In this document: positions 16,782 through 26,050 of the stretch, piece after piece
Layout of the letters: every line of letters starts with the position of its first letter
Numbering within the stretch: position 1 is the stretch's first letter
Assembly (NCBI GenBank): GCA_002706605.1
Contig: PALT01000038.1
Coordinates: forward strand, 1-64,000
DNA from: Rhodovulum sp.
GTDB lineage: Bacteria; Pseudomonadota; Alphaproteobacteria; Rhodobacterales; Rhodobacteraceae
Reading direction: 5' to 3'
Length of the DNA: 64,000 nt
Translations under genes and position numbers: made by a program
Notes under the pieces: generated by a model
What the model saw: the letters and a program-made list of their open reading frames with translations, nothing else
What the model was told of the DNA's origin: nothing
Databases searched by the model: none

Positions 16782-17510
16782 TGCACACCTTTTGCGTTGG
16801 GGGGAAAGGGACCGCGCGGCAGACCGGCACGGTAGAGAACGGCGGCCTCGGCGGCCTTGAGGCCCGCGATGACCGGATTGACCACCGGCACGCCGGTCGC
16901 GGCGGCCAAAAGCGGGCATGTCGGGCATGAAGGACAGGGCAAAACACCCTAACACCAGAACATCCACCCCCGCCGCGACACAGGCGCGTGCCTGTGCGGC
17001 GATCTGCGGGAAGTGGGTGTCCGGATCGCGGTTCAGATCGGCCACGGACGCGCCGATTGTGACCTCGGAAACAAAGCTGCCCTCGACGCCGATGCCACGG
17101 ATACGGCGGCGCAGACCGGGGGGCGTCGGGTCAGAGGACAGGACCGAAAACCGTTCCCCCAACTGGGTGGCGGCCAGTATCCCCGCCTCACCCGCGCCGA
17201 TGACGGGCAGGCCCGACACCTCGGCCAAGGCTTCGACCGCCGGATCGCTAAAGCACCCGATCAGAACCGCGTCATAGTGATCGGCCCACTGCGTTGCCGC
17301 CTCGCGCAAGGCGGGAAACACCATGGCCGCGTCGGCGGCGCATTCAATCGCACTGGGTCCTTCTTCGGGTGAGGCGATTGCGACATCCGCCGAGGGCGCC
17401 CATGCCTGCAGCATCTCCAAGCGGCGCGCCACAACCGCGGGACCGGCTGTTTTGTGGAGCGGGCTTGCCAGTTGATAGAGCACACGGGGTCGATCCGACA
17501 AATCGGTCAT
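16778..17510 (-). pseudogene. Asp/Glu/hydantoin racemase family gene with a frameshift
   Basis: Both catalytic cysteines of the family are present: Cys86 (LIGCFSDP) and Cys189 (VLGCFALSF). After MPDMP (about residue 199) the frame changes at 16912-16917. Shifting by one base restores a convincing family C-terminus (LLAAATGVPVVNPVIAGL...), ending in TGA at 16778-16780 that overlaps the next ATG. Without the shift, translation runs in frame into the deacetylase gene. An extra C in ATGCCCGC is the simplest explanation. It may be a true mutation, a sequencing error or recoding. Likely role: racemising allantoin, hydantoin or a related compound. Confidence 0.75.
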
Positions 17511-17551
17511 TTCAAGGTCTTTCAAGTTCGTCGTTAAGCGGGCGGCAGCGA

Positions 17552-18364
17552 TCAGAAGGCGCGTTGCAATCCGACCAGTTTCTGAACCAAGGCCACACCC
17601 CCGATGGACAGCAGGATCGACAGGGTCGCGGCGGCGGCGGCGGTGGGCTTGAACTCATACGTCAGGAAGTCAAACAGCGCGAGCGGCAGGGTATTGCCCC
17701 CAAGCGGCTTGAGCAGCAGCGAGATCGTGTAGAGGTCAAAGCTGTTGATAAAGGCGAAGATCGCCCCCATCGCCAAACCCGGCATGATCAGCGGCAAGAT
17801 CACCAAGCGAAACGTCTGCCAGCCCGTTGCGCCAAGGCTGGCCGAGGCCTCTTCCAACGAGCCGGGCACCTGACGCAGGGCGGCGGCGATGGACACATAG
17901 GCATAGGGAAACGACATCAGGATATGCCCCATCTGCAGGCCAATAACCGTGCGTCCCAATTCGATCTTGTAAAGAAAGAACAACAACCCCACCGCCGTCA
18001 GCAATTCAGGCACGAGCAAGGGCAAGGTCATCCCCAATTGGAACCACCCCGACAGGCGACCGGAAATCACCTGACCGGCCATGGCGGCCATGACCGCAAC
18101 GGCGGTGGTGACAATCGCGGTGATCGCCCCGATCCGCAGCGACATCAGCAATCCGTCGACCAGATCCTGACGGTTAAAGAATTCGACATACCATTGCATC
18201 GACAGCCCCTTGGGCGGGAATTCGATCATCAGGCTCTCGGTGAACGAGGCCCCGATGATCATGACCAGAGGTGCCATCAGGAACACATAGAGCACCACAA
18301 TCAGCACCCCAAAGGTAAGGCCCACAGGGCGCTGATAGCTAAAGGTGGAGGTGGCGTCGCTCAT
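17552..18364 (-). CDS. ABC importer permease, PotC-like
   Basis: 270 aa with six hydrophobic helices. The binding-protein-dependent transport signature EEASASLGATGWQTFRLVILPL (in part) docks the ATPase. The ATG at 18364 has GGAAAGG upstream; the longer frame is not supported. It overlaps the partner permease by 4 bases. By arrangement and sequence type it belongs to the polyamine/opine/phosphonate uptake family, inner membrane. Confidence 0.88.
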   Translation of the reverse strand: MSDATSTFSYQRPVGLTFGVLIVVLYVFLMAPLVMIIGASFTESLMIEFPPKGLSMQWYVEFFNRQDLVDGLLMSLRIGAITAIVTTAVAVMAAMAGQVISGRLSGWFQLGMTLPLLVPELLTAVGLLFFLYKIELGRTVIGLQMGHILMSFPYAYVSIAAALRQVPGSLEEASASLGATGWQTFRLVILPLIMPGLAMGAIFAFINSFDLYTISLLLKPLGGNTLPLALFDFLTYEFKPTAAAAATLSILLSIGGVALVQKLVGLQRAF

Positions 18365-19215
18365 GCTTTGGACCTTTCCATAAGTTTCGCAGTCAGGGCC
18401 GTGAACAGGGCCACCACGAGGATGGTCGAGACCGACAGAACAATCGCCAAGGCCGAGCCAAAAGGCCATTGGAACGTACCGGTCAGTTCCCCGATAATAA
18501 GGGTGGGCATGTAGCTGACCATTTGGCCGCCAAGCAGCGCGGGCGTCACATAGGCCGCCACCGCCAGAACATAGACAAGGATCATGCCCGGATAGATGCC
18601 CGGAAAGCTGAGGGGCAGGATGATGTCGCGAAACACCTCGCGCCGGTTCGCGCCCATCGACGCCGAGGCCTCGATCAAGCTGGGGTTGATGTTGCGCAGG
18701 GCGTTGTTGATCGGCAGCACCATGAACGGCACGAACACATGCACCAGTGCGAGGATCACCAAGCCTTGGGTGAACAGCAAGCGCAGGGGGCGCTCAATAA
18801 TCCCCAACCCCAACAAGACGTCATTCAAAGGCCCGTTCAGGGCGGCCACGATCATCCAGCCAAAGTTGCGCACCAACACACCCGTCATCAGCGGCGAGGC
18901 GATACAGGCGTAAAGGAACACGGCCTTTAGGCCCTTGGCTTTGGACATGTGCCACGCGATCGGATAGCTGACCACAAGACACAACAGCGTCACCACACCG
19001 GCGGTGAACAGCGACCGGAACAGCACCCCCCAGTAATACCCGTCACCAAGGATGCGGTCGTAATGCATTGTGGTGAACTCTTCGCCGAACGGTTCGGTCG
19101 TTCCGGGCGTGCGAAAGCTCATCTCGATCATGTTCGTGATCGGCAGGATCATGAACACAAAGATCAGGGCAATCGCAGGTACAGCCAGCCACAGTTTCGG
19201 GTTGCGCAGGGTCAT
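18361..19215 (-). CDS. ABC importer permease, PotB-like
   Basis: 284 aa, six membrane helices, with the EAA loop IEASASMGANRREVFRDIIL between helices 4 and 5. The start at 19215 follows GAGGTGG and overlaps the ATPase stop by 4 bases (ATGA). It forms a heterodimer with the downstream permease in the inner membrane. Both permeases are of the spermidine/putrescine-like class. Confidence 0.88.
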   Translation of the reverse strand: MTLRNPKLWLAVPAIALIFVFMILPITNMIEMSFRTPGTTEPFGEEFTTMHYDRILGDGYYWGVLFRSLFTAGVVTLLCLVVSYPIAWHMSKAKGLKAVFLYACIASPLMTGVLVRNFGWMIVAALNGPLNDVLLGLGIIERPLRLLFTQGLVILALVHVFVPFMVLPINNALRNINPSLIEASASMGANRREVFRDIILPLSFPGIYPGMILVYVLAVAAYVTPALLGGQMVSYMPTLIIGELTGTFQWPFGSALAIVLSVSTILVVALFTALTAKLMERSKA

Positions 19216-20276
19216 GGAGCCACCTCGGGCATCAGCCACGCATGGCTGTGATCAATGGCAATCCCGACCTCATCGCCGGTTCTGACATTGGCGTTGGGCT
19301 CAGCCGACAGTTTCAGAACACCGCCACCGGGCAGGGTGATTTCACAATGCAAGGCCGCGCCAAGGAAGGCCGATTTCGTGACCGTGCCGCGGAATGTGGC
19401 CTCGTCGACCGAGGTCAGGCGCAACGCCTCGGGGCGCAACAGCAATTCAACCGGCGTGTCGGACGTGATGCCCGCAACCCCGCCAAGGTCCAGTGTCGTG
19501 CCCGCAACCGCAATGGAATACCGACCCTCGCCCGTCACGGCGACCTCGTCACAGGACAGGAAATTCGCCTCGCCGGTGAAATCGGCCACATAGCGCTCGA
19601 CCGGTTTCTGGTAAATCTCGCGCGGGGTGGCGAATTGGGCCACGCGGCCCGCTTTCATCACCGCGACCATGTCGGACATAGCCATCGCTTCGGATTGGTC
19701 GTGGGTGACGTAGAATGCGGTGATCCCCGATTGCTGTTGCAGATCGCGGATCAGCCAACGCACCTCATCGCGCAGACGCGCATCAAGGTTCGCCAGCGGT
19801 TCATCCAGTAACAACAGGCGTGGCTTCAGTACCAGCGCACGTGCCAAAGCCACGCGCTGTTGTTGACCGCCCGAAATCTCACGCGGCAGACGATCCCCAA
19901 GCCCGTCCAGCCGGACAAGCTTCATCACGTCATAGACCCGCGTTTCGATTTCACCTTTGGGCAGTTTCTGGAGCTTGAGCCCGTAGCCGATATTCTCGGC
20001 TACGGTCATGTGTGGAAACAGGGCGTAGTTTTGAAACACCACGCCGAAACCGCGACGGTTGGCCGGGGTCGAGAGGATCGACTCCCCCTCTACCAGAATG
20101 TCCCCGCCGTTGGGCTCAAGGAACCCGGCCAGACACCGCAATGTGGTGCTTTTGCCGCATCCCGAGGGCCCAAGCAGCGTCACCAACTGACCCGTTTCGG
20201 CCCGCAGTGACACGCCATCAAGCGCTAGGAAATCCTGATACCGCTTACGCAGATCCCTGACTTCAACCGTTGCCAT
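19212..20276 (-). CDS. ABC importer ATPase, PotA-like
   Basis: 354 aa. Walker A GPSGCGKST (near residue 35), signature SGGQQQRVALARAL, Walker B LLLLDEPLANLD and switch His in YVTHDQSEAMAMSD are all intact. A C-terminal TOBE domain covers about residues 275-350. It energises import by the two permeases and lies 3 bases after the binding-protein gene. Confidence 0.92.
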   Translation of the reverse strand: MATVEVRDLRKRYQDFLALDGVSLRAETGQLVTLLGPSGCGKSTTLRCLAGFLEPNGGDILVEGESILSTPANRRGFGVVFQNYALFPHMTVAENIGYGLKLQKLPKGEIETRVYDVMKLVRLDGLGDRLPREISGGQQQRVALARALVLKPRLLLLDEPLANLDARLRDEVRWLIRDLQQQSGITAFYVTHDQSEAMAMSDMVAVMKAGRVAQFATPREIYQKPVERYVADFTGEANFLSCDEVAVTGEGRYSIAVAGTTLDLGGVAGITSDTPVELLLRPEALRLTSVDEATFRGTVTKSAFLGAALHCEITLPGGGVLKLSAEPNANVRTGDEVGIAIDHSHAWLMPEVAP

Positions 20277-20279
20277 ATC

Positions 20280-21311
20280 TTAGATCGTCCGTTCCCAGAG
20301 GTCGTTCAAGCCCGGCATGATGGCGAGCGTTTCATCCCAGTCAAAGCGGATTGCCTGACTGACGATTTCCGGCTGAAGCGGCCATTTCTGCAGTTCCTCG
20401 GGCAGTTCGACGGTCTTGTTCGTCGGCGCGATCAGCCAGTTCTCGGCCATCCACAGCTGGATTTCGGGCGAGAGAACAAAGTTGATGTAGTCAAAGCCCA
20501 GTTGCTTATCGGGGCTATGTTCAAAGACCGAGAACGAGTGGTCAAACACCAGCATGCCTTCTTCGGGCACGACATAGTCAATCGGGATACCGGCCTCTTG
20601 CATGCCTTTGACCTCACCAAGGTCGATCGGCGCAACGGCAACCTGACCCTGCGACAACAGCGGCGTCAGCTGAGCCGAATACCCGATCTGCGGGAAGGGA
20701 CCCAGTTCTTTGAACTTGGCAACGGCGGTTTCGACGTCATCACGACCCGAACCGAAATGCTCACCCGCCCACATGGCCATCATGGTCGCAGCCGAGTTGG
20801 TGATTTTGTAAAGACCCAGCTGCCCGCGGAACCGTTCGTCCCACAGATCGGCCCAGCCTTTGGGCGGCTCGGACACGAGGTCGGTGCGATAGGCGATGAC
20901 CAGCGGGGCCAGCATACCGGTGACGGCGGTGTTGCCCTTGAGGATCGCGGGTTCGATCACATCGGCCATGTTGGGCACGTTTTCCGTGGTCAACTCGGCG
21001 AAATAACCGTCGTTGCGGATTTGTGCGGTGTATTTTTCGTTCAGCATAACCGCCGGGAACGGGGGGTTCTCGGGGCCAGCCGCGCGGAAGTTCGAAATCC
21101 ACGCGGTGCCCAGACCGATGTCCAGATCAAAGTCCTTGCCGATCTGTGCTGCGAACTGGGGCATGATATGCGTGCGCCAGTCGTTTTCCCAACGGCCACC
21201 GAACATGTTCACGATGAACGTGTCCGATTGTGCGCGGGCGGGCAGGCCAATCGCGGCAAGCGCCGCGGTGCCGGCGGAGGCGCGCAAAAAGTTTCGACGA
21301 GAAAGGGTCAT
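20280..21311 (-). CDS. ABC importer periplasmic solute-binding protein, Tat-exported
   Basis: 343 aa. The N-terminus SRRNFLRAS plus a hydrophobic stretch ending LPARAQ is a twin-arginine signal with cleavage after ARA. The mature part is a PotD/FbpA-like two-lobe binding protein (cluster SBP_bac_8 type), with YKITNSAATMMAMWAG and a C-terminal NFVLSPEIQLWMAENW block. The start has GGAGAA. Tat export implies folding in the cytoplasm. The ligand is not evident; the enzymes downstream suggest a small ureide, hydantoin or cyclic amide. Confidence 0.87.
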   Translation of the reverse strand: MTLSRRNFLRASAGTAALAAIGLPARAQSDTFIVNMFGGRWENDWRTHIMPQFAAQIGKDFDLDIGLGTAWISNFRAAGPENPPFPAVMLNEKYTAQIRNDGYFAELTTENVPNMADVIEPAILKGNTAVTGMLAPLVIAYRTDLVSEPPKGWADLWDERFRGQLGLYKITNSAATMMAMWAGEHFGSGRDDVETAVAKFKELGPFPQIGYSAQLTPLLSQGQVAVAPIDLGEVKGMQEAGIPIDYVVPEEGMLVFDHSFSVFEHSPDKQLGFDYINFVLSPEIQLWMAENWLIAPTNKTVELPEELQKWPLQPEIVSQAIRFDWDETLAIMPGLNDLWERTI

Positions 21312-21406
21312 ATTTTCGGTTCTCCTGTTGGTCTTGGTATGAACCCCGCGGGAGGATGCAGGGCCCGGATTGCCCGCCATCGTTTCAGGCGGGATTTGGG
21401 TTGTGG

Positions 21407-23056
21407 CTACATCTCGATTTTCGTCGGGTCGAGCCGCAAATCGACTAAAACGGGACGGTCGCGACGGGTGATTGCGTCCACGGCCTCCCCAAGGGTTGTT
21501 TCATCCGTGACGCGCACACCGATAAGGCCAAGTGACTGGGCCACTTGGGCAAAATCGATTTTCGCAATCATCGACAGGGCGGGGTTCATCTTGCGGTTGG
21601 TGAACTGGACATGTTCCGCGCCATAGCTCTGGTCGTTGCACACAATGACGACCATATCGGTCCCCTCGCGCAGGGCCGTGACCAGTTCCGACAGGCCCGA
21701 CAGGGTGAACCCGCCATCGCCCGCGACCAGAACGGTCGGGCGGTCGGTCACGGCGGTGGCGGCACCGATGGCTTGGCCCAAGCCGCACCCGATCGCGCCG
21801 AAATGCGAGGTGTAAATCAGGTCCGCCGGACGCATCACCGGCAGGTTGCGCCACGCCGTTGTGACGAACCGGCCAAGGTCGGCCACCAGTACGCGCTCTT
21901 CGGGCAGGGCCTGATGCAACCGGCGCAGGGCATACACCATGTCGATGGTGCCTGCCGCCGTTTCCACCGGATCGGGCAGCGCGGCGAACTCGTTGTCCTG
22001 ATCGCGCAGACGCGCCGCCAGATCGTCATCTGTCGCCCCCGAGCCAGGGATTTCGGCCATGTTCAACAGGTCCGTCATCGCGCGCGCCGTGCCCGCGATG
22101 TCCCCGATCAAACGCAGGGTCGGCTGATCCAGACGCGGCGTTTCCTGAATGTCGGGCAGGATCTGAACCACGCGGGTGCCCTTGGTATAAGCCCCCTCTT
22201 CGGTGGTGTGTTTGCTCAGGCTTGCGCCAAAGGCCAGAATGCAATCGGACTGCATGATGACCTCGCTGGCCACCGGATGGCTTAGACCACCGCAAATCCC
22301 GATGTTGAACGGCGCACCATGGAACAACCCTTGGGCCTTGAGCGTGGTTGCCAGAGGCGCCTCGATCCGCGCCGCCAGCTCCAACAGAGCCGCACGCGCC
22401 TCGGGGCTTGCCGCGCCGCGACCGGCAAGGATCAAGGGACGGCGGGCAGAGGCGAGCATGCCAACGGCTTCCTCAAGCGCCTCGCCCGATGCGGGCGCAA
22501 GCGTGACCTCGGGCACAGGCACAACGGTGTCAGCGCCCGCCCCCAGATCGGCCCACTGCAGATCCACGCGCATGTTAAAGACCACCGGACACCGACGATG
22601 CGCCGCCATGTGGAACGCCCGGTTCAGGTCACTGATCGCTGTCTCGGGGCTGCGCATTTCGATGAATTCGGCACCGGTGGATGCCACGACCTCACGCTGG
22701 TCGATGTTCTGCAGATGCTGCAAATCGCCCGGCGCGGTATCCCCACACAAAACCACCAACGGGATGCCACCGCGCGCGGCCTCGGCCAAGGCGGTACAGA
22801 CGTTGGTCAGTGCAGGACCGTGGGTGATGGTCGCCACGCCCGTGCGCCCCGTCGCCTGTGCAAAACCGATGGCCGCCAGAACCGCGTGCGCCTCATGGGT
22901 GCAGGCGACATAGCGGCCCATCCCACCCTCGACATAGGCGTTCACCATGAACAGGTTCGCATCCCCGACCAGACCATACAGATGGCGGACGCCATGCCCC
23001 GCCAGCGCGTGGGCCAGCCCTTGGTGCAACGTGAGGGTGTCGGTCGTATCTTTCAT
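21407..23056 (-). CDS. Thiamine-diphosphate-dependent enzyme, acetolactate-synthase-like
   Basis: 549 aa with the three-domain layout of the POX/AHAS group. The cofactor-activating Glu55 is in CTHEAHAVLAA, and the ThDP/Mg motif starts at residue 446 (GDGGFTLSG) with the ND about 28 residues on. The central domain is FAD/nucleotide-like (LILAGRGAASPEAR). Glyoxylate carboligase lacks the Glu, so this is not a standard Gcl. It is the first gene of the operon, 95 bases before the binding protein. It may decarboxylate or carboligate the 2-oxo acid left at the end of the pathway; substrate unknown. Confidence 0.8.
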   Translation of the reverse strand: MKDTTDTLTLHQGLAHALAGHGVRHLYGLVGDANLFMVNAYVEGGMGRYVACTHEAHAVLAAIGFAQATGRTGVATITHGPALTNVCTALAEAARGGIPLVVLCGDTAPGDLQHLQNIDQREVVASTGAEFIEMRSPETAISDLNRAFHMAAHRRCPVVFNMRVDLQWADLGAGADTVVPVPEVTLAPASGEALEEAVGMLASARRPLILAGRGAASPEARAALLELAARIEAPLATTLKAQGLFHGAPFNIGICGGLSHPVASEVIMQSDCILAFGASLSKHTTEEGAYTKGTRVVQILPDIQETPRLDQPTLRLIGDIAGTARAMTDLLNMAEIPGSGATDDDLAARLRDQDNEFAALPDPVETAAGTIDMVYALRRLHQALPEERVLVADLGRFVTTAWRNLPVMRPADLIYTSHFGAIGCGLGQAIGAATAVTDRPTVLVAGDGGFTLSGLSELVTALREGTDMVVIVCNDQSYGAEHVQFTNRKMNPALSMIAKIDFAQVAQSLGLIGVRVTDETTLGEAVDAITRRDRPVLVDLRLDPTKIEM

Positions 23057-23113
23057 TCTGGCCCTGCCGTTTGGGGTTCGTTTCCCTAGGCATACACAGG
23101 CCGATTAGGTGAC

Positions 23114-23158
23114 AAAAGTTCATTGTTAGAACGCTAAAAGTTCCCAAAAGTGTTCATT
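23114..23158. promoter_or_regulatory. Reiterated AAAAGTTC motif upstream of the TPP-ABC operon
   Basis: AAAAGTTCATT (23114-23124), AAAAGTTCCCA (23136-23146) and AAAAGTGTTCATT (23146-23158) lie in an A+T-rich stretch before the operon's first ATG. The repeats look like tandem operator half-sites. No clear -35/-10 pair was found. The GTTC words are not spaced by 7, so a LexA box is not supported. Confidence 0.35.
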
Positions 23159-23213
23159 TAAAAATCACGGAATGATCCCTGCCCCGCGTCACGACACGCA
23201 TGCCAAAACGCAC

Positions 23214-23238
23214 AAAAAAGAGCGCCGTCCGGCGCTCT
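23214..23238 (-). terminator. Rho-independent terminator of the complex I subunit gene
   Basis: On the minus strand AGAGCGCCG and CGGCGCTCT form a 9-bp stem (effectively 8 bp with a 4-base loop), directly followed by a run of six T. It lies about 50 bases after the stop at 23288. Confidence 0.88.
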
Positions 23239-23287
23239 GATCATCGTTCACGGTGCCCGAGGGCGATGTGTGGGGGGGGGCGGCCCC

Positions 23288-23599
23288 TTAGTGGGTCCAA
23301 ACCGCGCGGCGGTTGGTGGCAAAGTTCTCACCATAGCCACCGGCACGGATGTTGTGCTTGCGCTTGTTCGGTTCCATCACGACCGCGTCGATGCCGTGCT
23401 CTTTGGCATAGGCGATCGCGGCCTCTTTGCTGTCAAAGCGCATTTTGACCTGTGCCTGTGTGTCCTGCGACGAGGTCCACCCCATCAGAGGGTCGATATG
23501 GCGCGCGCTGGCCTGCGGGTATTCCAGAATCCATTGTTGCGTCTTGGCGGTGCCCGACTGCATTGCGGTTTTCGCAGGCTGGTAGATTCTGGCGTGCAT
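23288..23599 (-). CDS. NADH dehydrogenase accessory subunit, NDUFS4/ETC complex I family
   Basis: 103 aa, the alphaproteobacterial homologue of mitochondrial NDUFS4 (18-kDa subunit). It carries the family pattern [36 protein letters not shown], and [13 protein letters not shown] at the end. It is a peripheral matrix-side (cytoplasmic) subunit stabilising the N module. GAGGAG lies 8 bases before the ATG. It is monocistronic with its own terminator, apart from the nuo operon, as is usual in this group. Confidence 0.9.
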   Translation of the reverse strand: MHARIYQPAKTAMQSGTAKTQQWILEYPQASARHIDPLMGWTSSQDTQAQVKMRFDSKEAAIAYAKEHGIDAVVMEPNKRKHNIRAGGYGENFATNRRAVWTH

Positions 23600-23676
23600 G
23601 GGTCAAACTCCTCAGGTCTGATGCATATATGAAAAAATTACCGTCTCAGTGCAAGCGATTCACAGCTCAAAATTGA

Positions 23677-23691
23677 GAACAACACTTGAAC
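23677..23691. promoter_or_regulatory. LexA (SOS) box upstream of uvrB
   Basis: GAAC-AACACTT-GAAC at 23677-23691 is, on the other strand, GTTC-N7-GTTC, the direct-repeat operator known for LexA of Rhodobacterales and other alphaproteobacteria. It lies 45 bases before the uvrB start, in the shared upstream region of uvrB and the divergent complex I gene. The match and place are seen; the SOS control is inferred from the known motif. Confidence 0.75.
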
Positions 23692-23736
23692 ATTTATCTA
23701 TGAACGGCACATTAGGCACAAAGATCAGGGGTCCAA

Positions 23737-25935
23737 ATGCCATACGCCCATTCCGATAAATCCGAGGCCATCCTGCACGCCGCAGCCGATGATGTGCGCA
23801 CCCGCGAAAAGCTTGAGGGTGGCATCCGGTTCCAGATGCATTCGGAATTCTCGCCCGCAGGGGATCAGCCCACGGCGATTGCCGAACTGTCGGCGGGCGT
23901 GGACGGGGGCGAGCGCGATCAGGTCCTGTTGGGCGCCACGGGGACGGGTAAGACGTTCACCATGGCCAAGATCATCGAACAGACCCAGCGCCCCGCGATC
24001 ATCCTTGCCCCGAACAAGACGCTTGCGGCCCAGCTATACGGCGAATTCAAAGGCTTCTTTCCCGAGAACGCCGTCGAATATTTCGTATCGTTCTATGACT
24101 ATTATCAGCCCGAGGCCTATGTCGCGCGCAGCGATACCTACATCGAAAAAGAAAGCCAGATTAACGAACAGATCGACCGCATGCGCCACTCGGCCACGCG
24201 GGCGTTGCTGGAACGCGATGACGTGATCATCGTGGCGTCGGTGTCCTGCATATACGGTATCGGCTCGGTCGAAACCTATGGCGCGATGACGCAGGATCTG
24301 ATGGTTGGCAACGACTATGACCAGCGCACGATCATGGCCGACCTGATCGCCCAGCAATACAAACGCAACGATCAGGCGTTTCAACGCGGCACCTTCCGCG
24401 TGCGGGGCGATAGTCTGGAAATCTGGCCCGCCCACCTTGAGGATCGGGCGTGGAAACTGTCGTTCTTTGGCGAAGAGCTTGAGGCGATTACGGAATTCGA
24501 CCCGCTGACCGGTGAAAAGACCGGCGCGATGGAACGGATCCGCGTCTACGCCAATAGCCACTATGTCACGCCCAAACCGACAATGACGCAGGCCATTATC
24601 GGCATCAAGAAAGAGCTGAAAACCCGTCTGGACCAACTGGTGTCCGAGGGCAAATTGCTTGAGGCGCAGCGCCTTGAGCAACGCACGAATTTCGACCTGG
24701 AGATGCTAGAGGCGACCGGTGTCTGCAACGGGATCGAGAACTATTCGCGATACCTGACGGGGCGCGCGCCCGGCGAACCGCCCCCCACCCTGTTCGAATT
24801 CATCCCCGACCATGCCCTTGTTTTCGCGGACGAAAGCCACGTGTCCGTGCCCCAGATCGGCGGCATGTATCGCGGCGACCATCGGCGTAAATTCACACTG
24901 GCCGAGCATGGGTTCCGTCTGCCCAGCTGTATGGACAACCGCCCCCTGAAGTTTGAGGAATGGGACGCGATGCGGCCCCAGTCGATCTTTGTCTCAGCCA
25001 CGCCCGCCGCATGGGAATTGGAACAGGCGGGCGGCGTGTTCACCGAACAGGTCATCCGTCCCACGGGCCTGCTGGACCCCGAGGTCGAAATCCGCCCCGT
25101 CGAAACGCAGGTCGACGATTTGCTGGACGAAATCCGCAAGGTGACGGATCAGGGCATGCGCACGCTGGTCACGACCCTGACCAAACGCATGGCCGAGGAT
25201 TTGACCGAATACCTGCACGAACAGGGCATCAAGGTGCGCTACATGCACTCGGACATCGACACGATTGAGCGGATTGAAATCCTGCGCGATCTGCGTCTGG
25301 GGGCGTTTGACGTGCTGATCGGGATCAACCTGCTGCGCGAGGGTCTGGATATTCCCGAATGTGGTCTGGTGGCCATTCTGGACGCGGACAAAGAGGGCTT
25401 TTTGCGCTCTGAAACCTCGCTGATTCAGACGATTGGCCGCGCGGCACGTAACGCCGAAGGGCGCGTGATCATGTATGCCGACCGCATTACCGGCAGCATG
25501 GAGCGCGCGCTGGCCGAAACCAACCGCCGCCGTGAAAAGCAAATCGCCTATAACGAAGAACACGGCATTACGCCCGAGACCGTCAAAAAGAACGTCGACG
25601 ACATTCTGGCCGGCCTCTATCAGGGCGACACCGACATGGCCCGCGTCACCGCCACCATCGACAAACCGATGCATGGCGCCAACCTTGAGGCGCATCTGGC
25701 CGGTCTGCGTGAGGAGATGCGCAAGGCCGCCGAGAACCTTGAGTTCGAAGAAGCCGCCCGCCTGCGCGATGAGGTCAAGCGCCTTGAGGCGGTCGATCTC
25801 GCCATTTCCGACGATCCGCTGGCCCGTCAAAGCGCGGTCGACAACGCGGTTCAGGACGCGGTCAAATCCAAGGGCCGATCTACCGCCGGACGGCCTGGAC
25901 AACGCGGCGGCGTGCGCCGTCGGTCCAAACGCTAA
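23737..25935 (+). CDS. uvrB: UvrABC excinuclease subunit B
   Basis: 732 aa. The damage-loading helicase of nucleotide excision repair. Walker A is GATGTGKTF, and the beta-hairpin region [20 protein letters not shown] is present. The helicase motif VSATPAAWE, the [12 protein letters not shown] block and the arginine motif TIGRAARN are present. The C-terminal UVR domain ([20 protein letters not shown]) binds UvrC. A basic tail after the UVR domain makes it somewhat longer than E. coli UvrB. It is preceded by a LexA box. Confidence 0.97.
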   Translation: MPYAHSDKSEAILHAAADDVRTREKLEGGIRFQMHSEFSPAGDQPTAIAELSAGVDGGERDQVLLGATGTGKTFTMAKIIEQTQRPAIILAPNKTLAAQLYGEFKGFFPENAVEYFVSFYDYYQPEAYVARSDTYIEKESQINEQIDRMRHSATRALLERDDVIIVASVSCIYGIGSVETYGAMTQDLMVGNDYDQRTIMADLIAQQYKRNDQAFQRGTFRVRGDSLEIWPAHLEDRAWKLSFFGEELEAITEFDPLTGEKTGAMERIRVYANSHYVTPKPTMTQAIIGIKKELKTRLDQLVSEGKLLEAQRLEQRTNFDLEMLEATGVCNGIENYSRYLTGRAPGEPPPTLFEFIPDHALVFADESHVSVPQIGGMYRGDHRRKFTLAEHGFRLPSCMDNRPLKFEEWDAMRPQSIFVSATPAAWELEQAGGVFTEQVIRPTGLLDPEVEIRPVETQVDDLLDEIRKVTDQGMRTLVTTLTKRMAEDLTEYLHEQGIKVRYMHSDIDTIERIEILRDLRLGAFDVLIGINLLREGLDIPECGLVAILDADKEGFLRSETSLIQTIGRAARNAEGRVIMYADRITGSMERALAETNRRREKQIAYNEEHGITPETVKKNVDDILAGLYQGDTDMARVTATIDKPMHGANLEAHLAGLREEMRKAAENLEFEEAARLRDEVKRLEAVDLAISDDPLARQSAVDNAVQDAVKSKGRSTAGRPGQRGGVRRRSKR

Positions 25936-25961
25936 AGCACCGCCCAAAATTCGACCATTTT

Positions 25962-25988
25962 GCCCCCTGACAACCACTGTCAGGGGGC
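25962..25988. terminator. Strong hairpin after uvrB
   Basis: GCCCCCTGACA (25962-25972), loop ACCAC, TGTCAGGGGGC (25978-25988): a perfect 11-bp stem 26 bases after the uvrB stop. The T-run is missing, so termination may be inefficient or need other factors. Placement makes the 3' end of uvrB mRNA the likely role. Confidence 0.55.
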
Positions 25989-26050
25989 CAAACGTCTTAA
26001 CGCTACGTAAAAATTTCACATGATCGTCAATTCAGGCGAACTAACAGTTA

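Noticed and set aside
15879-17525. A genuine racemase-deacetylase fusion of 548 codons
   Set aside because: The linker segment has no family resemblance and is Arg/Gly-rich, whereas a one-base shift gives a proper racemase C-terminus and an ATGA overlap. A frameshift explains this better.
21407-23056. Glyoxylate carboligase (which would complete an allantoin pathway)
   Set aside because: The protein retains the activating Glu55 that glyoxylate carboligase lacks, so it looks like another member of the acetolactate-synthase group.
23118-23155. A second LexA box before the TPP operon
   Set aside because: The GTTC words are spaced by 8 bases and not 7, and they are better explained as parts of the AAAAGTTC repeats.
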